A DNA stretch of 63,300 bases from Georgenia thermotolerans (GCF_009193185.1 NZ_VUKF01000026.1:1-63300), one strand, 5' to 3'. Counted from the stretch's first letter, positions 44,229-57,292 are shown. A program made the numbers and translations. Notes: generated by a model not told the origin, from the letters alone.

Positions 44229-45509
44229 ATGACCGCCACCCAGACCCAGCCCGAGTCCACCACCGTGCCGAAGAAGGACCGCGTCGTCCTGGCCTACTCC
44301 GGCGGCCTGGACACCTCCGTCGCCATCGGCTGGATCGGCGAGCGCACCGGCGCGGAGGTCATCGCCGTGGCCGTCGACGTCGGCCAGGGCGGGGAGGACC
44401 TCGAGGTGGTCCGCCAGCGGGCGCTGGACTGCGGCGCGGTCGAGGCCTACGTGGCCGACGCCCGCGACGAGTTCGCCGAGGAGTACTGCATGCCGGCGCT
44501 GCGGGCCAACGCCCTGTACATGGACGCCTACCCGCTGGTCTCGGCGCTCTCCCGCCCGGTCATCGTCAAGCACCTGGTGCGCGCCGCCCGCCAGTTCGGC
44601 GCCACCACCGTGGCCCACGGCTGCACCGGCAAGGGCAACGACCAGGTCCGCTTCGAGGTCGGCATCACCTCCCTCGCGCCCGACGTGCGCTGCATCGCCC
44701 CGGTGCGCGACCTCGCCCTGACCCGCGACGTCGCCATCGAGTACGCCAACACCCACGCGCTGCCGATCGAGACGACCAAGCACAACCCCTTCTCCATCGA
44801 CCAGAACGTCTGGGGCCGGGCCATCGAGACCGGCTTCCTCGAGGACATCTGGAACGCCCCGACCAAGGACGTCTTCAGCTACACGGACGACCCCACCTAC
44901 TCGCCGGCGCCCGACGAGGTCGTCATCTCCTTCCGGGAGGGGATCCCGGTGGCCATCGACGGCCACACGGTCACCCCGCTGCAGGCCATCCAGGAGCTCA
45001 ACCGCCGCGCCGGGGCCCAGGGCATCGGCCGCATCGACATCGTCGAGGACCGCCTGGTGGGCATCAAGTCCCGCGAGGTCTACGAGGCCCCGGGCGCCAT
45101 GGCGCTCATCGCCGCCCACAAGGAGCTCGAGAACGTCACCCTCGAGCGCGAGCAGGCCCGGTTCAAGCGCGGCGTCGGCCAGCGCTGGACCGAGCTGGTC
45201 TACGACGGCCAGTGGTTCTCGCCGCTGAAGAAGTCCCTCGACGCCTTCATCGACGACACCCAGCGCTACGTCTCGGGCGACATCCGCCTGGTGCTGCACG
45301 GCGGGCGGGCCACCGTCACCGGCCGGCGCAGCGAGCAGAGCCTGTACGACTTCAACCTGGCCACCTACGACACCGGCGACGCCTACGACCAGTCCCAGTC
45401 CAAGGGCTTCATCGAGATCTTCGGGATGACCTCGAAGCTCGCCGCCGCCCGCGACGTCAAGTTCGGCCACGGCGTCGACTTCGGCACCGGCGACCTCTCC
45501 GCCGAGTAG
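44229..45509 (+). CDS. argG: Argininosuccinate synthase
   Basis: ATP-dependent ligation of citrulline and aspartate. The N-type ATP pyrophosphatase loop [18 protein letters not shown] is near residue 20, and [16 protein letters not shown] and [20 protein letters not shown] follow. At 426 residues with a C-terminal [20 protein letters not shown], it resembles the longer argininosuccinate synthase subtype (about 440 residues) rather than the roughly 400-residue one. AGGAGAA precedes ATG 44229. It is the last gene of this arg transcript; argH is 8 kb away. Confidence 0.97.
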   Translation: MTATQTQPESTTVPKKDRVVLAYSGGLDTSVAIGWIGERTGAEVIAVAVDVGQGGEDLEVVRQRALDCGAVEAYVADARDEFAEEYCMPALRANALYMDAYPLVSALSRPVIVKHLVRAARQFGATTVAHGCTGKGNDQVRFEVGITSLAPDVRCIAPVRDLALTRDVAIEYANTHALPIETTKHNPFSIDQNVWGRAIETGFLEDIWNAPTKDVFSYTDDPTYSPAPDEVVISFREGIPVAIDGHTVTPLQAIQELNRRAGAQGIGRIDIVEDRLVGIKSREVYEAPGAMALIAAHKELENVTLEREQARFKRGVGQRWTELVYDGQWFSPLKKSLDAFIDDTQRYVSGDIRLVLHGGRATVTGRRSEQSLYDFNLATYDTGDAYDQSQSKGFIEIFGMTSKLAAARDVKFGHGVDFGTGDLSAE

Positions 45510-45521
45510 GCGCCCCGGCAC

Positions 45522-45553
45522 GGCCCCGCCCCGCGCGCCGCGGGGGCGGGGCC
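45522..45553. terminator. Bidirectional terminator between argG and trmO
   Basis: GGCCCCGCCCCGCG (45522-45535) pairs with 45539-45553 through 14 bp with one bulged G and a short loop. It lies between two convergent genes (stops at 45509 and 45604), so it can end both transcripts. Confidence 0.75.
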
Positions 45554-45603
45554 GTCGTCGTCCCGGCGCCGGGACGACGACGGCGTCCCCCGGCGTGGAG
45601 GCG

Positions 45604-46068
45604 TCAGCCCCAGTAGCCGGCCATGAGCTCGGTGGCCCAGCTTGGCTGGCGCACCGGGCCGCGCGGGCCGAACTCGGCCATCCACGGCTTGATGTCGAGC
45701 ACCGGGGTGCCGTCGACGGCGTCCAGCCCCCGCACCCGCAGCGTCAGGCCGTCCACGCCCTCCAGCGCGCAGACGGTCACCCCCAGCCGGTTGGGCCGGT
45801 TCTTGCCGCGCTGGGCGAAGATGCCCACCTCCGGCCAGGCGGGGTTGCCGCGGGGGCGGCGGGCACCGCGCTCGACCCTCCCGGCCGGGACCCGGTCGAA
45901 GAGGAAGACCACCTCGAGGTGGCTGAAGGCCTCGATCTGCGCCAGCGCGTCCGGGCCGAACTGCGCGGCGTCGAGCTCGATGGCGGCCTCGACGGCGTCC
46001 CAGTCGTCGTCGAGGACCTCGGCGCGCGCCGAGCGGACCCGCCCGACCGGCGTGAGCTCGATGGTCAC
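45604..46068 (-). CDS. TsaA/TrmO-type tRNA N6-methyltransferase-like protein
   Basis: A 154-residue protein of the TsaA (UPF0066) family. The E. coli member TrmO uses SAM to methylate t6A in tRNA. The fold signatures are [50 protein letters not shown] and [11 protein letters not shown]. In this truncated, stand-alone form the activity is inferred from the family. GTG 46068 overlaps the stop of the carbamoyltransferase by 4 nt, so it is read from the same mRNA. Confidence 0.85.
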   Translation of the reverse strand: MTIELTPVGRVRSARAEVLDDDWDAVEAAIELDAAQFGPDALAQIEAFSHLEVVFLFDRVPAGRVERGARRPRGNPAWPEVGIFAQRGKNRPNRLGVTVCALEGVDGLTLRVRGLDAVDGTPVLDIKPWMAEFGPRGPVRQPSWATELMAGYWG

Positions 46069-47096
46069 GGTCGCGGCCCGGCCAGCGTCGCCACGAGCAC
46101 CGCCTTGATGGTGTGCATCCGGTTCTCCGCCTGGTCGAAGACGATCGAGGCGGGCGACTCGAACACCTCGTCGGTGACCTCGAGGGCGTCCAGGCCGGTG
46201 CGGGCGTAGATCTCCCGGCCGAGCGTGGTGCCGAGGTCGTGGAAGGCGGGCAGGCAGTGCATGAACTTCACGTCCGGGTTGCCCGTGGCCGCCAGGAGCC
46301 CGGCGTTGACCTGGTAGTCGCGCAGCAGGGCGATGCGCTCGTCCCAGGCCTCCTTCTTCTCGCCCATCGACACCCACACGTCGGTGTAGACGAAGTCCAC
46401 GCCCCGCACGCCCGCGGCGACGTCGTCGGTGACCGTCAGCCGGGCGCCCGTGCGACCGGCCACCTCGCGGGCCTGGGCGACCACGCCGGCCTCGGGCTGG
46501 AGCCCCTCCGGGGCGACCAGGCGCACGTCCATGCCGAGCATCGCCCCGGCGACCAGCAGCGAGTGGGCGGTGTTGTTCCGGGCGTCGCCGACGTAGGCGA
46601 AGGCGATCTCCTCGTCGGCCCTGGGCCGGCCGTCGACGGCGGCGTGCTCGCGCATGGTGAGCTGGTCGGCGAGCATCTGGGTGGGGTGCCACTCGTCGGT
46701 CAGGCCGTTGAACACCGGCACGCCGGCGTACGCGGCGAGGGTCTCGACGTCGGCCTGGCGGGCGCCGCGGTACTCGATGCCGTCGAAGAAGCGCCCCAGC
46801 ACCCGGGCGGTGTCCTTGAAGGACTCCTTGTGCCCGATCTGGGAGCCGGCCGGGTCGAGGTAGGTCACGTGGGCGCCCTGGTCGTGGGCGGCGACCTCGA
46901 ACGCGGTGCGGGTGCGGGTGGAGGTCTTCTCGAAGATCAGGGCGATGTTGCGGCCGGCGAGGCGGCGCTCCTCCCGGCCGGCCTTCTTGGCGGCCTTGAG
47001 GTCGGCGGCGAGGTCGAGCAGCGCGCGCCACTCCTCGGGGGTGAAGTCCAGCTCCTTGAGGAAGCTCCGTCCGCGCAGGTCGCTGGTCACGCTCAC
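46065..47096 (-). CDS. Ornithine carbamoyltransferase, long ArcB/ArgF type
   Basis: Carbamoyl phosphate plus ornithine to citrulline, or the reverse in arginine catabolism. Carbamoyl phosphate is bound by [13 protein letters not shown] (STRTR 59-63) and [15 protein letters not shown]; ornithine is bound by [13 protein letters not shown] and [10 protein letters not shown]. With 343 residues and an N-terminal [20 protein letters not shown] it belongs to the longer group that holds catabolic ArcB and E. coli ArgF, not the roughly 310-residue actinobacterial ArgF. It sits directly after arcA, pointing to the deiminase pathway. But the arg operon has no argF, so it may be the only copy and also serve biosynthesis. 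GTG 47096 follows AGGAG. Confidence 0.92.
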   Translation of the reverse strand: MSVTSDLRGRSFLKELDFTPEEWRALLDLAADLKAAKKAGREERRLAGRNIALIFEKTSTRTRTAFEVAAHDQGAHVTYLDPAGSQIGHKESFKDTARVLGRFFDGIEYRGARQADVETLAAYAGVPVFNGLTDEWHPTQMLADQLTMREHAAVDGRPRADEEIAFAYVGDARNNTAHSLLVAGAMLGMDVRLVAPEGLQPEAGVVAQAREVAGRTGARLTVTDDVAAGVRGVDFVYTDVWVSMGEKKEAWDERIALLRDYQVNAGLLAATGNPDVKFMHCLPAFHDLGTTLGREIYARTGLDALEVTDEVFESPASIVFDQAENRMHTIKAVLVATLAGPRP

Positions 47097-47116
47097 TACC
47101 CCTGTTCTCCTCGGTG

Positions 47117-48397
47117 TCAGATGCCCTCCCGGATGGTAGGGCAGCTCATGCAGTGCGGGCCGCCGCGTCCGCGGCCGAGCTCCCCGCCCGGCACGACGAC
47201 GACCTCGATGCCCATGTCCCGCAGGTAGGCGTTGGCGGTGGGGTTGCGGTCGTAGGTCACGACGAGGCCGGGGGACAGGGCGAGGGCGTTGCACCCGTCG
47301 CCCCACTGCTCACGGGCGGCGGCGTGGGCGTCCTGCTCCGGGGCGAGGATGCGCAGGCCGGTGACGCCCATCGCCTCGGCGATCGCCGCGTGCATGTGCT
47401 CGGCCTCGTGGTGGACCACCCGCAGCCCGTCCGGGCCGGGGGTGAGGGTGGAGGAGGGCAGCATGCCCAGCCCGGCGTACTTGAGGAAGGAGCGCTCGTC
47501 GACCATGGTCATGACGGTGTCCAGGTGCATGAAGGCGCGCGCCTTGGGCATGGTCACCGCCACGACGCGGTCGGCGGCCCCGGCGGCGAAGAGCCGGGTG
47601 GCGAGGTGCTCGACGCCCTGCGGGGTGGTGCGCTCGCTGATCCCGACGAGGACGGCGCCGCCGCCGAGCACGAGCACGTCCCCGCCCTCGACCGTGGCGC
47701 GGGCGTCGGCCAGCGGCGCGGACCAGCGGTGGTGCGTGCTGCCGGCGAAGCGCGGGTGCCAGCGGTAGATCGCCTCGTAGTGGACGGACTCGCGCACCCG
47801 GGCGGGCATGCGCATGGGGTGGACCGCGACGGCGTCGTAGACCCAGGAGGAGGTGTCCCGGGTGAACAGGTGGTTGGGCAGCGGCGGCAGGACGAGCGCG
47901 TCGAGCGCGAGGTCGTGGAGCACGAGCGAGCGGGGCGCGGCGATGCGGTCGAGCATCTCGCGCTTGGTCAGCCCGCCCAGGAGCACCTCGGTGAGCTCGG
48001 CGTCGTCCATCGCCTGGGCCATCTCCCGCAGCGCGGGCGCGGCGCTGGGCCCGTAGAGGCGCCCGCCGAAGGTGTGGTCGACGACGTAGGCGCGCGCCTC
48101 GGGCACGGCCAGGGTCTCGCGCAGCAGGTCGGAGAGGTGCAGCACCTCCGCGCCCACCCCGGCCAGCGCCGCGGTGAACTCGTCGTGCTCCTCCTGGGCG
48201 CGCGGCACCCACAGCAGGTCGTCGAAGAGCAGCTCGTCCTTGTTCTGCGGGGTCAGCCGCAGCAGCTCGCGTCCCGGCCGGTGGACGATCACCTGGCGCA
48301 GCCGCCCGACCTCCGAGGCGACCTCGAGGACCGGCGCGGCGGACGGGGCGGGGGCCTCGGCGGCGGCCGGCTCCGGTGCGGGCGTCTCCCTCAGCAT
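47117..48397 (-). CDS. arcA: Arginine deiminase
   Basis: Hydrolyses arginine to citrulline and ammonia. The protein is 426 residues with the guanidino-modifying fold: [18 protein letters not shown] at the N-terminus, [42 protein letters not shown] and the nucleophile Cys416 in [10 protein letters not shown]. An Ala/Pro-rich 20-residue leader precedes the fold. It is followed after 20 nt by the carbamoyltransferase gene, which forms the first two steps of arginine catabolism. Carbamate kinase (arcC) and the antiporter arcD are not in the window. Confidence 0.95.
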   Translation of the reverse strand: MLRETPAPEPAAAEAPAPSAAPVLEVASEVGRLRQVIVHRPGRELLRLTPQNKDELLFDDLLWVPRAQEEHDEFTAALAGVGAEVLHLSDLLRETLAVPEARAYVVDHTFGGRLYGPSAAPALREMAQAMDDAELTEVLLGGLTKREMLDRIAAPRSLVLHDLALDALVLPPLPNHLFTRDTSSWVYDAVAVHPMRMPARVRESVHYEAIYRWHPRFAGSTHHRWSAPLADARATVEGGDVLVLGGGAVLVGISERTTPQGVEHLATRLFAAGAADRVVAVTMPKARAFMHLDTVMTMVDERSFLKYAGLGMLPSSTLTPGPDGLRVVHHEAEHMHAAIAEAMGVTGLRILAPEQDAHAAAREQWGDGCNALALSPGLVVTYDRNPTANAYLRDMGIEVVVVPGGELGRGRGGPHCMSCPTIREGI

Positions 48398-48536
48398 GTC
48401 TCCTCGCTCGGGTGGGCGGCGGTGCTCGTGGCACACCGTCTCACGGCGCACCCGCGCGGGAAAGACGAACTACGCCGCCACCGGCGGCGAGGCGAGCGCA
48501 CGCCCGCGGGCCGCGGCGCACGCGCTCGCAGCGCGC

Positions 48537-48571
48537 GACGGCCGGCGGCGCCCCCCACGCCGCCGGCCGTC
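48537..48571 (-). terminator. Terminator hairpin after the multicopper oxidase gene
   Basis: A perfect 14-bp stem (48537-48550 with 48558-48571, GACGGCCGGCGGCG and its complement) with a 7-nt loop lies 28 nt beyond the multicopper oxidase stop. There is no T-tract. The rest of the 201-bp gap to arcA holds no gene that I can see. Confidence 0.65.
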
Positions 48572-48598
48572 TCGCCCCGCCGGATCGGGCTCAGCCGC

Positions 48599-51500
48599 TC
48601 ACGGGGCCCCGGGCACCGCCACGGGGGCGGACCAGGCGGAGGCCCCGAGCGCGTTGGTGGCCCGGACCCGCACGTACCACTGCTGCCGGGCCACGGTGCC
48701 CGTCGTGAACGTCGTGGCGTTGGCCGGTGCGGTGCCGGTCCCGGCGACCGTCGCGAACGTGGCCGAGGCGCTCCACTGGATCGTCTGGTCGGTCTCGTTG
48801 TCGGCCCTGTCGGTCCAGGTGACCGTCATCCGCTCGTTGTTGCCCTGCCGGGCGGCCGTGCCCTTGACGTCGGTGGGCGCGGCCGGCGGCCCGGCCGTGA
48901 CGGTGAGCCGGGCGGGGGCCGAGGCCCCGGCGACGTTCACCGCCGTGACCCGGTAGACGTACGTGGCGCCCAGGGAGGGCGAGGTGTCCGCGTACGTCAC
49001 CGTGCCCGTGCCGGAGCGTGCGGGCACCGAGGCGAGCTGGGTGAAGGTGGTGCCGCCGTCGGCGGAGCGCTCGACCACGAACCCGGACTCGTTGGAGGCG
49101 TTGTCCCGCCACGTCAGGCTCACCCGCGGCCCGGCCTGGAGCGTGGCGGCCAGGCTCGACGGCGCGGCCGGGGTGTTGACCCCGACGGGCTCGGACGTCG
49201 AGGAGGCCGTGAGGGACGGGAAGGCCTCCCCGTAGCCGACGGTGTTCTGCGCGACGACCCGGTACCGGTAGGGCGTCGTCGGGTTCGCCGTCGGGTCGGT
49301 GAAGCTGCGCGTGCCGTGGACGTTCGGCCGGTCGAGCGGTGAGTCGGACGTGCCCACGTCCGCCCAGGTCTTGCCGTCGGCCGAGCGCTGGACGAGGAAG
49401 GCCGTCTCGGTGACCGACCGGTCGTTCCAGGTCAGCTTGATCCGGGCGTTCCTCCCGGTGCCGGTCACGGACCAGGCGAGCCCGTCCGACGCCGCCGGCG
49501 GCAGCGCCAGCGAGACCGGGCGCATCATGTCCATCTCCTCGTGGCTGAGGATGTGGCAGTGGAGGACGTACTCCCAGCCGAAGTTCACCAGCCGGTTGGT
49601 GATCGCGGTGGTGGGGTTGCCCTGCGGGTCGATGTTGTTGAACCCGGTGGTCGCGCCGAGCTGCATCATCGGGCTGAGCGGTCGCACCGCGTTGGGCACC
49701 TCGAAGGGCACCTTGGGGATGACGGGCCGCAGGGCGACGATGGTGTCCTCCAGCGGGCTCATCCGGACGGTGTCCTTCCACCCCAGCTCGCTGGGCTCGG
49801 TGGGGATGACGATGTTGTCCCACGTGACCCGGTTGAGGACCTGGACGTCGTAGAGGTGGAAGTGGATCGGGTGCGTGTCCACCCCGTTGTGGGTGAACCG
49901 CCAGATCTGCGTCCCGTCCGGGGAGGAGCCCATCGGCGCGACCTTGACGTCGCCGGAGGGGCGCCCGTCGGCGTCGAGCGCGACCCCGGCCCGCGGCAGC
50001 TGGGTGCCGTCGATGAGCTCGGTGGCCGGGTTGACGTACGGGTAGAGCGTGACGTTCTGCGCCCCGGGGGTGGGCGGTTGCGCCTCCAGGCCCATGGTCG
50101 CCTGCATGCGCCCGAACTCGTCGAAGGTCGTCGAGTTCATCTCGTCGTGCAGGGCCTTCGGCTCGAGCCTGAGGGTGGTCTTGGTGCCCGGCGCCCGCAG
50201 GGTGTTGAACCCGAAGCTCGTGGTGTCGCTGACGCGCACGAGCCCGTCGCAGCTGGTGCTCGTGGTCTTGGGCGAGTTGCAGTTCGACGCCGCCGGGAAG
50301 TTGGTGCCGTAGGCGGAGTCGTAGGCGTCCTGGCCGACGATGACGGGGTTCTGGCCGGACTCGAAGACCCCGGTGCCGCCGGAGTTGTGCCGGAAGGCGT
50401 TGCGGAGCCTGGTCAGGTCGAACGGGGCGGCCGGGGGCTCGTCGGCGATCGTCACCTGCATCACGGTGCGGGTGTTGGGCCCGTAGCCGGCCAGGATCTT
50501 CGGGGCGCCGACGGGGCTGAGGTCCGGGGCGCCGGTGTAGTAGTCGTAGGACGGCACGCGCGCCGGGAAGGCGGCGGGGGCGTCGTTGTACAGGATGAGG
50601 GTCTTGCCGGCGAACTTCGAGAAGTCGACGACGGCGTCCGCCCGCTCGGCCGGGGCCAGCAGCAGCGAGTGCTTGTCGACGTTCCCGACGTCGAACCGGG
50701 TCGGGTCGGTGATCCAGGTGGTGGGCTGCTGGCCGTCGACGACGGCCGGCGCGGGCAGGAAGCCGCCCTCGGAGGCGATCTGGACCCAGTCGGGGCCGGC
50801 GGCGTTGTCGTTCGCCCCCACCGGGGTGGGGGAGACGGTCGGGTCGGTCTGGGCGGCGGCGAGCTCGGCGGGCTTGAGCGCGACCTCCGTCGTCCCGTCG
50901 CCCTGGGTGGGGTCGGCGACGTACCACTGGAAGTTGAAGAAGCGGTCGTTGGCGGCGTTGAGCAGGCGCAGCCGGTAGGCCTTGGGCTGCAGCGTCACCT
51001 TCGGGTAGGCCACGCCGTTGACGACGGGGGTGTCGTTGAACTGCTCCATGCCGGCCGAGACGTTGGGCGTGCCGGGGATCTGCTCGGGCTCGCAGAACGG
51101 GTCGGTCTGGTACTGCCAGGTGTCGGGGTCGTCCAGGCGGCAGGCGGGGTCGAAGGAGGGGTTGGGGATCGGGCCGTACTTTGTGTCGGCGGCCGGCGGC
51201 CAGAACCACGGCCCGTACATCCACCGGCCGTAGGCGCTCATGCCGGAGGGGTCACCGGGGTTCTGCGCGGGCATGTAGACGTGGTGGTACCACAGGTCCC
51301 CCTCGCCGCCCCAGCGGGCCTTGTCCCAGGTGGGGTCCTGGCCGTAGCCGGTGACGGCGCCGCCGGCGTCCGTGGTGTCGTAGAGCTGGCGGTCGGACGG
51401 CACGAACGTCTTGTCCTGGACCACGAGCGGCAGGGTGGCCTCCGGGCCGGGGATGACGCCGTCCTTGACCAGCCGCTTCTCGGTGTCGTCGGTGATGGTG

Positions 51501-53311
51501 TAGCCGGCGGCCTCGCCGGCGTAGACGTTGAGGCGCGTGATGCCCCACGAGTGGTCGTGGTAGAACATCAGCCGCGCGCTCTGCTGGTTGGTGTAGAAGA
51601 ACGTCGAGCAGCCGTCGTCGGCCGGCTCGCACACCGCCGCCTTGGTGGCGGGGTCGATCATGTCGGGCACGTTCTGCACGCTCACGCCCTGGGGCCACGA
51701 GGTGCTCTCGTTGGCCGGGGTGATCCACTGGTGCGGCGTGCCGTCGCTGATCCAGGGCGTGATCCCGCCGTGCAGGTGGAGGGTCGCGCGGTTGTCCGGG
51801 AAGCAGGAGTCGCTCTTGGGTGACTGGCTGCACATGGGGTTGCGCACCTCGTCGGTGACTGAGGAGCCGTCGACCGGCTCCGGCATCGCCATGGTCGTCG
51901 GCGCCATGCCCGAGCCCATCATGGAGCTGTCGGTGGGCAGGAAGAGGTCGCCGGCGGCGCCGGTGGGCAGGAGGTTGCGGAAGACGACGCGCACCGGCTT
52001 GTCCTTGGTGGCGCCGATGAACGGGCCGAGGTACTGCGGTGGCGTGACGGCGAGGACGGGCGTGCCGTCCGCGTTGGTCACCGGCGCCTGGGTGCCGTCC
52101 GGCAGCGTGTTCGTCAGCGGGTAGTGCTGGCTGATCGCCGCGTTGTCCGGGGTCTCCAGCTGGACGTACCCGCGCACCAGGGTGCCGGCGTCGGGCAGGT
52201 CCGAGGAGAAGCGGGTGCGGTACTGGACCAGGCCGATGACGTACTCGTCGGACTTCACCCCGTCGTAGTCCTTCTCGGCGGGGACGGCGTTGGGGATGTA
52301 CCTGCTGCCGTCCGTCGGGCACGGGGCGGCGGCGTCGCCGGGCGTGCAGGTCAGGGGCAGGTCGTCGACGAACTTGCGCATGCCGGGGGTGAGGTAGCCG
52401 TCGCCCGGCGCGTCCACCGTGACGGCGGTGACGGCGCCGACGTCCGTGACGGCGGTGGCGCCCGCCCCGGTGCCGTCGCCCGTGATGGTGACCGCCGGGG
52501 CGGCGGTGTAGCCGCTGCCGAAGTCCTCGACGTTGACGGCGGTGAGCTGGAGGGTCGTGCGCACGGCGGCGAGGCTGCCGCCGTCGGCCAGGGTCACGGG
52601 GTCGAACTGGGTGCCGTTGCGGATGGCCACCGCCGGCGCCGTGGCGTAGCCGGAACCGGGGTTGTCCACGACGACCGTGGTGATGGTGCCGTTGGCGTCC
52701 ATGCCGTCCTCGGCGTCGCCGGCGGCCTTCATGGGCACGTGCCCCGTGGCCCGGGTTCCGGTCGGGTCGTCGGGCAGGTCGAAGTCGACGGTGGGCATGG
52801 TGTAGCCCTTGCCGCCGTCGGTGATGGTGACCGCCTCCACGCCGCCGCTGGCGACCGCCGTCGCGCCGGCGCCGCCCCCGCCGCTCAGCTCCACGCCGAA
52901 GGAGGTGTAGCCGCTGCCCGGGACGACGTCGGTGAAGCCGGTGACGACGCCGGAGGCCGTGACGGTGGCGGTGGCGCTCGCGGCCGTCCCCGTGCTGCCG
53001 TCGATGGTCACGGTCGTGGTGGCGGGGTCGTAGCCGTGGCCGGGGGAGGTGATCTCCACCGAGGCGATGCCCCCGCTCACCGGGTCCACCTGCGCGACGG
53101 CGGTCGCGCCGGCGCCTTCTCCGTCGATCGTCACCGCGGCGTTGTTGAGGGTGAGCGGGCTGTTCGCCCAGTTGGGCCAGGGCCCGAAGTAGTGCGGCAC
53201 GGTGGCCGGGTCCACGGCGGCGGCGGGCGCCGCGGCCGCGGGCAGCTGCCCCACCAGCAGCGGGAACAGCGCGAGGGCGGCCAGCGCCGCCGTCCTTCGT
53301 CGGGGGGTCAT
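48599..53311 (-). CDS. Secreted giant multicopper oxidase with N-terminal repeats and C-terminal fibronectin III domains
   Basis: A 1570-residue exported protein. A Sec-type signal (about 1-33, ALAALALFPLLVGQLPAAAA) is followed by five or six short repeats of the form GxGYxxxPxVxI (about 60-330; PGHGYDPATTTVTI, NPGSGYATAPAVAI, DFGSGYTAAPAVTI). The oxidase core follows, with four copper motifs: HLHG (512-515), HDH (585-587), HPIHFH (1147-1152) and HCHILSHEEMDMM (from 1251), the last giving the T1 Cys and an axial Met. Three fibronectin III domains fill about 1275-1570. The core is far longer than laccases and recalls the large manganese-oxidising type, but the substrate is unknown. GCAGGAG precedes ATG 53311. 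There is no sortase or membrane anchor. Confidence 0.88.
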   Translation of the reverse strand: MTPRRRTAALAALALFPLLVGQLPAAAAPAAAVDPATVPHYFGPWPNWANSPLTLNNAAVTIDGEGAGATAVAQVDPVSGGIASVEITSPGHGYDPATTTVTIDGSTGTAASATATVTASGVVTGFTDVVPGSGYTSFGVELSGGGGAGATAVASGGVEAVTITDGGKGYTMPTVDFDLPDDPTGTRATGHVPMKAAGDAEDGMDANGTITTVVVDNPGSGYATAPAVAIRNGTQFDPVTLADGGSLAAVRTTLQLTAVNVEDFGSGYTAAPAVTITGDGTGAGATAVTDVGAVTAVTVDAPGDGYLTPGMRKFVDDLPLTCTPGDAAAPCPTDGSRYIPNAVPAEKDYDGVKSDEYVIGLVQYRTRFSSDLPDAGTLVRGYVQLETPDNAAISQHYPLTNTLPDGTQAPVTNADGTPVLAVTPPQYLGPFIGATKDKPVRVVFRNLLPTGAAGDLFLPTDSSMMGSGMAPTTMAMPEPVDGSSVTDEVRNPMCSQSPKSDSCFPDNRATLHLHGGITPWISDGTPHQWITPANESTSWPQGVSVQNVPDMIDPATKAAVCEPADDGCSTFFYTNQQSARLMFYHDHSWGITRLNVYAGEAAGYTITDDTEKRLVKDGVIPGPEATLPLVVQDKTFVPSDRQLYDTTDAGGAVTGYGQDPTWDKARWGGEGDLWYHHVYMPAQNPGDPSGMSAYGRWMYGPWFWPPAADTKYGPIPNPSFDPACRLDDPDTWQYQTDPFCEPEQIPGTPNVSAGMEQFNDTPVVNGVAYPKVTLQPKAYRLRLLNAANDRFFNFQWYVADPTQGDGTTEVALKPAELAAAQTDPTVSPTPVGANDNAAGPDWVQIASEGGFLPAPAVVDGQQPTTWITDPTRFDVGNVDKHSLLLAPAERADAVVDFSKFAGKTLILYNDAPAAFPARVPSYDYYTGAPDLSPVGAPKILAGYGPNTRTVMQVTIADEPPAAPFDLTRLRNAFRHNSGGTGVFESGQNPVIVGQDAYDSAYGTNFPAASNCNSPKTTSTSCDGLVRVSDTTSFGFNTLRAPGTKTTLRLEPKALHDEMNSTTFDEFGRMQATMGLEAQPPTPGAQNVTLYPYVNPATELIDGTQLPRAGVALDADGRPSGDVKVAPMGSSPDGTQIWRFTHNGVDTHPIHFHLYDVQVLNRVTWDNIVIPTEPSELGWKDTVRMSPLEDTIVALRPVIPKVPFEVPNAVRPLSPMMQLGATTGFNNIDPQGNPTTAITNRLVNFGWEYVLHCHILSHEEMDMMRPVSLALPPAASDGLAWSVTGTGRNARIKLTWNDRSVTETAFLVQRSADGKTWADVGTSDSPLDRPNVHGTRSFTDPTANPTTPYRYRVVAQNTVGYGEAFPSLTASSTSEPVGVNTPAAPSSLAATLQAGPRVSLTWRDNASNESGFVVERSADGGTTFTQLASVPARSGTGTVTYADTSPSLGATYVYRVTAVNVAGASAPARLTVTAGPPAAPTDVKGTAARQGNNERMTVTWTDRADNETDQTIQWSASATFATVAGTGTAPANATTFTTGTVARQQWYVRVRATNALGASAWSAPVAVPGAP

Positions 53312-53426
53312 GCGAGTCTCCTGCCGTCGTCGTCGGGAAGCAGCAGGCAAGGCGGCGCAACGTCGTCGTCGTGCCCGGTGTGAGGGTCTCGAAACCGGAC
53401 GTGCGCGGCGGGCGGTCCGGGGGTTG

Positions 53427-55878
<2,452 letters not shown>

Positions 55879-56023
55879 CTCCGACCCGGGGCTGCGGCTC
55901 GGGCGTCGCGCCGCGGCGTGACCCGGCTCCCGTGGCCCGGATGCGGGGCTTCGCCGTCGGGCGCGGCACACTGGTAGGCGTGTCCGGGGACAGGTCCCGG
56001 GCGGAACGACGAGAGGCACAAGA

Positions 56024-57292
56024 GTGACTGACATCCTCGACGAGCTCCAGTGGCGCGGGCTGCTGGCACAGTCAACCGACATCGACGCGCTGCGGGCGAT
56101 GCTGGCCGAGGGTCCGGTCACCTTCTATTGCGGCTTCGACCCGACCGCGCCGAGCCTGCACCACGGCCACCTCGTCCAGCTCGTGCTCATGCGGCACCTG
56201 CAGCTGGCCGGGCACCGGCCGATCGCGCTGGTCGGCGGGGCCACGGGCATGATCGGCGACCCCCGGATGTCCGGCGAGCGCGTCCTCAACGACAAGGACA
56301 CCGTTGCCGGGTGGACCGCCCGGCTGCGCGCCCAGATCGAGCGGTTCCTCGACTTCGGCGGGGAGAACGCCGCCCGCATGGTCAACAACCTCGACTGGAC
56401 CGGCGAGCTGACCGCGATTGACTTCCTCCGGGACATCGGCAAGTACTTCCGCCTCAGCACGATGCTGGCGAAGGACACCGTCGCCCGGCGGCTGGCGAGC
56501 GAGGAGGGCATCTCCTTCACCGAGTTCAGCTACCAGATCCTTCAGGGCCTGGACTTCCTCGAGCTGCACCGTCGCTACGGTTGCATGTTCCAGACCGGTG
56601 GCAACGACCAGTGGGGCAACCTCATCTCCGGCGTCGACCTCATCCGCAAGGCCGACGGCGACACGGTTCACGCCGCCACGACCCCGCTGATCACCAAGGC
56701 GGACGGGACCAAGTTCGGCAAGTCCGAGGGCGGGGCGATCTGGCTCGACGGCGAGATGTTCAGCCCGTACGCCTTCTACCAGTTCTGGCTCAACACCGAC
56801 GACGCGGACGTGGTCGGGTACCTCAAGGTCTTCACCTTCCGGAGCAGGGAGGAGATCGCCGAGCTCGAGCGGGCGGTGACCGAGCGGCCCCAGGCCCGCG
56901 AGGCGCAGCGGGCGCTGGCCGAGGACGTCACCACCCTCGTACACGGTGCGGAGGCCGCCGAGCGGGTGCGCCGCGCCTCCCAGGCGTTGTTCGGCCGTGA
57001 CGACCTCCGCGAGCTGGACGGCTCGACCCTGCGCGACGCGGTGGCCGAGCTGCCGCGCGGCGACGTGGCGGTGGGGGAGTCCACCATGGTCGACCTCTTG
57101 CTGTCCACGGGCCTGGAGAAGGGACGCTCCGCTGCGCGGCGCACCATCGCGAGCGGTGGGGCGTACCTGAACAACGAGAAGATCGAGGACGAGGACCGCG
57201 TGCTCACCGACGAGGACCTGCTCGACGGGGGCTACGCCCTGGTCCGCAAGGGGCGGCGCCACCTCGCCGTGGGTGTGACGGCTGGGAGCTGA
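56024..57292 (+). CDS. tyrS: Tyrosyl-tRNA synthetase
   Basis: Class I synthetase, 422 residues, TyrRS-F1 type. The HIGH-like motif HHGH is at residues 46-49 in PSLHHGHLVQL. Tyrosine is bound in SYQILQGLDFLEL, and the KMSKS-type loop is KFGKSEGG (about 231). The C-terminal S4 domain (about 355-415) contains GLEKGRSAARRTIASGGAYL. The start is GTG 56024, with GAGAGGCACAAGA upstream. No T-box leader is visible in the 145-bp gap. A UUCG-capped terminator follows. Confidence 0.98.
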   Translation: MTDILDELQWRGLLAQSTDIDALRAMLAEGPVTFYCGFDPTAPSLHHGHLVQLVLMRHLQLAGHRPIALVGGATGMIGDPRMSGERVLNDKDTVAGWTARLRAQIERFLDFGGENAARMVNNLDWTGELTAIDFLRDIGKYFRLSTMLAKDTVARRLASEEGISFTEFSYQILQGLDFLELHRRYGCMFQTGGNDQWGNLISGVDLIRKADGDTVHAATTPLITKADGTKFGKSEGGAIWLDGEMFSPYAFYQFWLNTDDADVVGYLKVFTFRSREEIAELERAVTERPQAREAQRALAEDVTTLVHGAEAAERVRRASQALFGRDDLRELDGSTLRDAVAELPRGDVAVGESTMVDLLLSTGLEKGRSAARRTIASGGAYLNNEKIEDEDRVLTDEDLLDGGYALVRKGRRHLAVGVTAGS

